Below are positions 59,581 through 64,000 of a stretch of 64,000 nucleotides of DNA, piece after piece. The stretch spans positions 434,001-498,000 of the forward strand of contig NZ_RZNF01000012.1 of the NCBI RefSeq assembly GCF_003992725.1, written 5' to 3'. This DNA is from Rhodomicrobium lacus. Its GTDB lineage: Bacteria > Pseudomonadota > Alphaproteobacteria > Rhizobiales > Rhodomicrobiaceae. The notes beneath the pieces were generated by a model that worked only from the letters and a program-made list of their open reading frames with translations, was not told the origin of the DNA and ran no database searches. The translations under genes and the position numbers were made by a program. How positions within the stretch are numbered: the stretch's first letter is position 1; each line of letters starts with the position of its first letter.

Positions 59581-59664
59581 TCACAATCGCTCGCAGCCGC
59601 GGACATAGAGCACGGCCGCCGCGAAAAACGCGACGCCGATGCAGAGCATGAGAACCTCGAACAT
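59581..59664 (-). CDS. 27-aa membrane peptide upstream of kdpF
   Basis: An ATG at 59664 with a good ribosome site (GTGAGGAGT) opens a 27-codon frame ending in TGA at 59581. The peptide MFEVLMLCIGVAFFAAAVLY is one hydrophobic helix, followed by a charged end VRGCERL. Its stop lies 7 bases before the kdpF start, so the two are probably translated together. Short peptides of this kind sit before kdpF in other proteobacteria, from memory only. It may be an extra Kdp subunit or a leader peptide. Confidence 0.65.
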   Translation of the reverse strand: MFEVLMLCIGVAFFAAAVLYVRGCERL

Positions 59665-60102
59665 GGGACTCCTCACCCGATGAGTTAATTTCACACGGGA
59701 AAGGATAGTCGGAGGGGCATATGTGTTCGACGGAGGAGAGAGCGCGAAAAAATAGGATTCTCATATACAAACGGCCACGGGCCTTGCGCGCTTTGGCTGT
59801 CGTCCCCTTGGCGGGGAGACCGTAAGCAGCACATCTACATGCCTATGGCCTGAAGCACCCTTCGCCTGGTGCTCCGCTTTTAACTATTGCGGTTACTCCG
59901 AGAATGGGCGACGGCATCCCGCCCCTTTCCATGCGGGCGCTATTGGGCCATGTCTTCCGAAGGAGGGCATCGGCTCGACTTTACGCGCCGCGAGCATCTG
60001 ACGATCTTGAAGAGCCGCCGATCTTCGAGGCCAGGGTGGCGCTGGCCTGAAAGGAAGCCACTTGTCCGGGCTGTACGTTTTCCATGCCGATTTCACGCGC
60101 TT
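59665..60102. other. Regulatory region upstream of kdp
   Basis: No gene was supported in these 438 bases. The AT-rich part near 59690-59775 should hold the kdp promoter. A hairpin AGCACC/GGTGCT (59854-59873) followed by TTTT on the plus strand lies further upstream, with no plus-strand gene to terminate. Confidence 0.5.
59854..59881 (+). terminator. Plus-strand hairpin with short T-run, no known gene
   Basis: AGCACC and GGTGCT form a 6-bp stem with an 8-base loop, followed by CCGC and TTTT. It would end plus-strand transcription antisense to the kdp leader region; no plus-strand gene precedes it closely. The stem is short, so it may be chance. Confidence 0.35.
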
Positions 60103-60825
60103 TCAGGTGCTCGACACCTTCAGCTTTGCGGAAGCCGCCTCGTTGCGGGAGTACCCGCTTCGCCCGGTGAGCCATGTGGCGAAGCGATCGATTGCCGCGC
60201 ACAGGCACCAATAGACCACACCGATGAAAAGGAAGATTTCCGTCGGATAAATCATCGCGCGGTTGTTCACCTGCGTGGCCACGAACGAGAGTTCAGGCAC
60301 ACCGATGACGTAGGCGAGAGACGTATCCTTCACGAGCGATGCCCACTGGTTCACGAAAGACGGTGCCATCACGCGCAGGGCCTGGGGCAGGACGACGATG
60401 GCGAGGATCTGCCAGCGCCCGAAGCCCAGCGCATAGCCGGCGTTCCACTGCCCTGCATCGACGCTCTCGATACCTGCCGCCACGGTGTACGCCAGATACG
60501 CCCCGCCGACGAGCGACAGAGCCACAACGACGGTCCCCACTTCCGGCACGGACACGCGCATCAGGATCGGAAGCAGGAAATAGCTCCAGAAGATCAGCAT
60601 GATGATCGGAATGCTGCGAAAGAAGCCGAGGAAGATCACGAGCGCGGTCTTGACAGGCCCGGAACTCATCGCGAGCGCGATACCGAAGATCAGCCCCAAC
60701 ACCCCGGAGGCGATGGCGGAGAGGACCGACAGGATCAGTGTCAGCGCAAGCCCGCCCAGGGGACCGTCTGGCCATGCCCCGATGAGCAGGTAGTCGAGGT
60801 TGTCGAGGATGACGGAGAAATTCAT
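60103..60825 (-). CDS. Polar amino-acid ABC transporter permease (second)
   Basis: Inner-membrane permease of the His/Glu/Gln/Arg family. The 240-residue protein has about five helices and the ATPase-docking loop near residue 150 (WNAGYALGFGRWQILAIVVL then PQALRVMAPSF). Its ATG overlaps the stop of the first permease as ATGA. The cognate ATPase is not in this cluster. Confidence 0.9.
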   Translation of the reverse strand: MNFSVILDNLDYLLIGAWPDGPLGGLALTLILSVLSAIASGVLGLIFGIALAMSSGPVKTALVIFLGFFRSIPIIMLIFWSYFLLPILMRVSVPEVGTVVVALSLVGGAYLAYTVAAGIESVDAGQWNAGYALGFGRWQILAIVVLPQALRVMAPSFVNQWASLVKDTSLAYVIGVPELSFVATQVNNRAMIYPTEIFLFIGVVYWCLCAAIDRFATWLTGRSGYSRNEAASAKLKVSST

Positions 60826-61562
60826 CGGCTTCTTGCCGCCGAGGCGAAAGGAGTGCTGCGCGCGACAGCGTGTCCGGCAGCCTCTGTCAGCGCGACGAGA
60901 AGGATGTAAAGGACGGTTGCGACCCCGAATGCCTGAAAGGTGAGAAAGGTTTCAGTCTCGACCTGGCGCGAGGCATAGGAAAGCTCCGCCAGCCCGATCG
61001 CCATGGTGATCGACGTGTTCTTGATCGTGCCGAGATATTGCCCGACGACCGGCAACCAGGCGATGCGGAGCGCTTGCGGTAGCACCACCAGCCGGAACAC
61101 GAGGAAATCAGTCATGCCGAGCGCCATGGCGGCCGCCCGCTGGGTGGATTTCACGCCATTGATACCGGCGCGGACCTCCTCCGCAATAAATGCAGCGGCA
61201 TAGAGTGTCAGACCGAAGAAGCCGGCCAGCGTCTCGAAGGCTGGCCATCGCAGCGAAAACAGATGCAGGTCGAGCACATGCTGCGTGTTGAGCCAGGCGA
61301 CGAGGCCGGACGGCAGCAGCGAAGTCACGCCGAAATACCAGAAGAAGAGCTGGACCAGCAGAGGCGTATTGCGGATGACGCTGATATAGCCGTCCAGCAA
61401 CGCCCGCAGCGGGCGGTACCCGCTGAGTTGCAGGCCGCTGACCGCGATGCCCAGCGCCGTCGACGCAACGATAACGGCCGCCGACAGGGCAATCGTCATG
61501 CCGAAGCCCTGAAGCAGCCAGAGCAGATAGCGCATTGCCATCGGCTCGCCGAAAAATTCCAT
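60822..61562 (-). CDS. Polar amino-acid ABC transporter permease (first)
   Basis: A 246-residue inner-membrane permease of the same family. A conserved FIRNTPLL-type signature is seen as VIRNTPLLVQLFFWYFGV near residue 62. The docking loop (QRAAAMALGMTDFLVFRLVV then PQALRIAWLP) lies near 140-165. It is followed at a 4-base overlap by the second permease and preceded by the binding-protein gene. Confidence 0.9.
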   Translation of the reverse strand: MEFFGEPMAMRYLLWLLQGFGMTIALSAAVIVASTALGIAVSGLQLSGYRPLRALLDGYISVIRNTPLLVQLFFWYFGVTSLLPSGLVAWLNTQHVLDLHLFSLRWPAFETLAGFFGLTLYAAAFIAEEVRAGINGVKSTQRAAAMALGMTDFLVFRLVVLPQALRIAWLPVVGQYLGTIKNTSITMAIGLAELSYASRQVETETFLTFQAFGVATVLYILLVALTEAAGHAVARSTPFASAARSR

Positions 61563-61679
61563 GGACTTTCACTTTGACTTGCGTCGACCCGGTGACGTGA
61601 GGCTGGGAGGGGGGAGGACTGCAAGCAACCGTCGCCCGAGCAACTCGCGCGACGGCTGCCATTTCTATGCGTGGAATTA

Positions 61680-62483
61680 TTACGACTTGTCGCCGATCTT
61701 GAAGAGGCGCGGCAACGGTGCCTTGGAATTGGGGCCGAACCAGGCATCGTAGATTTTGGCGGCCCGACCGCTGGCTTCGAGTTCGACCAGCGTCTCGTTC
61801 ACGAAGTCGACGAGGCGCTTTTCACCCTTCGGAATACCGACGCCGATATAGTCGTCGGAGATGGTGAAGGCCGGAATCTCGTAGTTCTCCTTGTCAGGCA
61901 CGTTGGCCAGAAGACCGACGAGCTTCGGACCGTCCTGCGTGATCGCCTGCACATTGCCGTTGCGCAGAGCCGTGAAAGCGAACGGTGTATCGTCGAAGGC
62001 AACGATCACGGCATTGGGGTAGTCGCGCCTGAGCACGATCTCGTTGGTTGTGCCCTTGTCCGCACCGATACGAAGACCGTTCAGCTGTTCGCGCGAGGAA
62101 AGCGTGCCCTTCTTGGCCAGAAACTGCTGACCGGACGAGAAATAGGGAATACTGAAATCGAGCTGCTTGGCACGCTCCTCGGTGATGGTGAAGTTTGCCA
62201 GCACCAGATCGACCTTGTCGGACGTCAGCAGCGGGATGCGATTGGCCGGATTCGTGGGACGCAGTTCCAGCTTGACGCCCAGTTTATCGGCGAGCGCTTG
62301 CGCGTAGTCGTCATCGAGCCCGGTTATCTGCCTCGTCTTCGGGTCGACGAATCCGAACGGCGGGTTGCTGTCGAAGGCTGCCACGCGAAGCACGCCGGCT
62401 TTCTTGATGTCGTCGAGCTTGTCGGCACTGGCCGTGCCGATGGTGAGAAGCGTGGCGAGCGCCACAAGGCCATATTTGAGCAT
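61680..62483 (-). CDS. Periplasmic amino-acid-binding protein, SBP_bac_3 family
   Basis: About 267 residues. The signal peptide (MLKYGLVALATLLTIGTASA) is followed by the family N-terminus LRVAAFDSNPPFGFVDPKTR. The Arg that holds the ligand carboxylate is expected in LRIGADKGTTNEIVL or the preceding lobe, and a DLVLANFTITEERAK segment is present. It feeds the two downstream permeases. I chose ATG 62483 because it gives the clean signal peptide. The ligand is probably a polar amino acid. Confidence 0.88.
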   Translation of the reverse strand: MLKYGLVALATLLTIGTASADKLDDIKKAGVLRVAAFDSNPPFGFVDPKTRQITGLDDDYAQALADKLGVKLELRPTNPANRIPLLTSDKVDLVLANFTITEERAKQLDFSIPYFSSGQQFLAKKGTLSSREQLNGLRIGADKGTTNEIVLRRDYPNAVIVAFDDTPFAFTALRNGNVQAITQDGPKLVGLLANVPDKENYEIPAFTISDDYIGVGIPKGEKRLVDFVNETLVELEASGRAAKIYDAWFGPNSKAPLPRLFKIGDKS

Positions 62484-62780
62484 AGCACATCCCCCATTGA
62501 GTCGCGGTCGAATGACCATTGATCAGAGCAGGCCAGCGTCCTGTCACACGGAGCGAAAGGCCGTCTGCCCATTTCTATAGCATATATCGTTCTTCAATAA
62601 AAATACTAGAAATTAGTTCCACGCAGGGGTGTGTGATGTGTCATTCGTTGGCATGATTTTTCAAGCGCTGCGGGTCTGACCAGAACCTCTGGTGCTTCCA
62701 CAGCCGCCACGCTACCGCTTTAACCGCGCGCGCAGCGTTGAGTTGGCGGACCAGGGGCCGCAGCCAGAGAGCGTCGCCGG

Positions 62781-64000
<1,220 letters not shown>

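Overview
The window is GC-rich, densely coded DNA from an alphaproteobacterium of the order Hyphomicrobiales. Several features point there: an atpHAGDC F1 operon without F0 genes, a ccmIEFH (cycHJKL-type) cytochrome c maturation operon, a Porin_2-type porin, and a cisplatin-damage-type ATP-dependent DNA ligase. A complete pioABC-like locus (decaheme cytochrome, MtrB/PioB barrel, HiPIP) suggests a purple non-sulfur phototroph able to take electrons from Fe(II) or another extracellular donor. Rhodomicrobium or a relative of Rhodopseudomonas is my best guess. The genus is inferred from gene content and was not tested by phylogeny.

Layout. 1-825: 5' part of a membrane Cache-domain sensor. 1.5-6.8 kb: atpHAGDC on the minus strand with a strong terminator. 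7-11 kb: rppH, a 98-aa membrane-anchored protein, ctpA and an EnvC-like murein hydrolase activator. 11.2-15.1 kb: peroxiredoxin, rnhA, thrB, ispH and a lipoprotein. 15.4-17.5 kb: a possible small RNA terminator, a 60-aa DNA-binding-like protein and a porin. 18-20.2 kb: a UbiH-type monooxygenase and an LpxL-type acyltransferase. 20.3-26.2 kb: a CusBA copper/silver-type efflux cluster with a YtkA-like protein, a Cys/His-rich protein and a lipoprotein. 26.5-38 kb: low-molecular-weight phosphatase, DNA ligase, tmk, dac, rlpA, an FAD/Fe-S dehydrogenase, mltB-type transglycosylase and a second ctpA. 38-38.8 kb: non-coding DNA with a REP-like triplet. 38.8-48.9 kb: ccmIEFH followed upstream by pioC, pioB and pioA, all on the minus strand. 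48.9-51.4 kb: a NifX-like protein, tRNA-Gln, a restriction-helicase remnant and an Hsp70-like protein. 51.6-59.7 kb: kdpFABCDE plus an upstream 27-codon membrane ORF. 60.1-62.5 kb: a polar amino-acid ABC transporter without an ATPase gene. 62.8-64 kb: the 3' part of gyrB.

The most interesting part is 38.8-48.5 kb. PioA and PioB would form an outer-membrane electron conduit, PioC would carry electrons through the periplasm, and the adjacent CcmIEFH proteins would attach heme to apocytochromes such as PioA. Upstream of pioA the sequence holds a perfect TTG(A/C)-N6-(T/G)CAA palindrome (FixK2-type box), centred about 40 bp before the start predicted from a TATAAT element. A second, imperfect FixK/FNR-like box lies further upstream. 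This fits the published FixK control of pio in Rhodopseudomonas palustris. pioC is separated from pioB by about 500 bp that hold two strong stem-loops, a weaker one and a separate sigma70-like promoter.

No CRISPR array, insertion sequence or prophage was found. Very long open frames antisense to atpA, cusA, ccmF and kdpD are GC-driven shadows and were left out.
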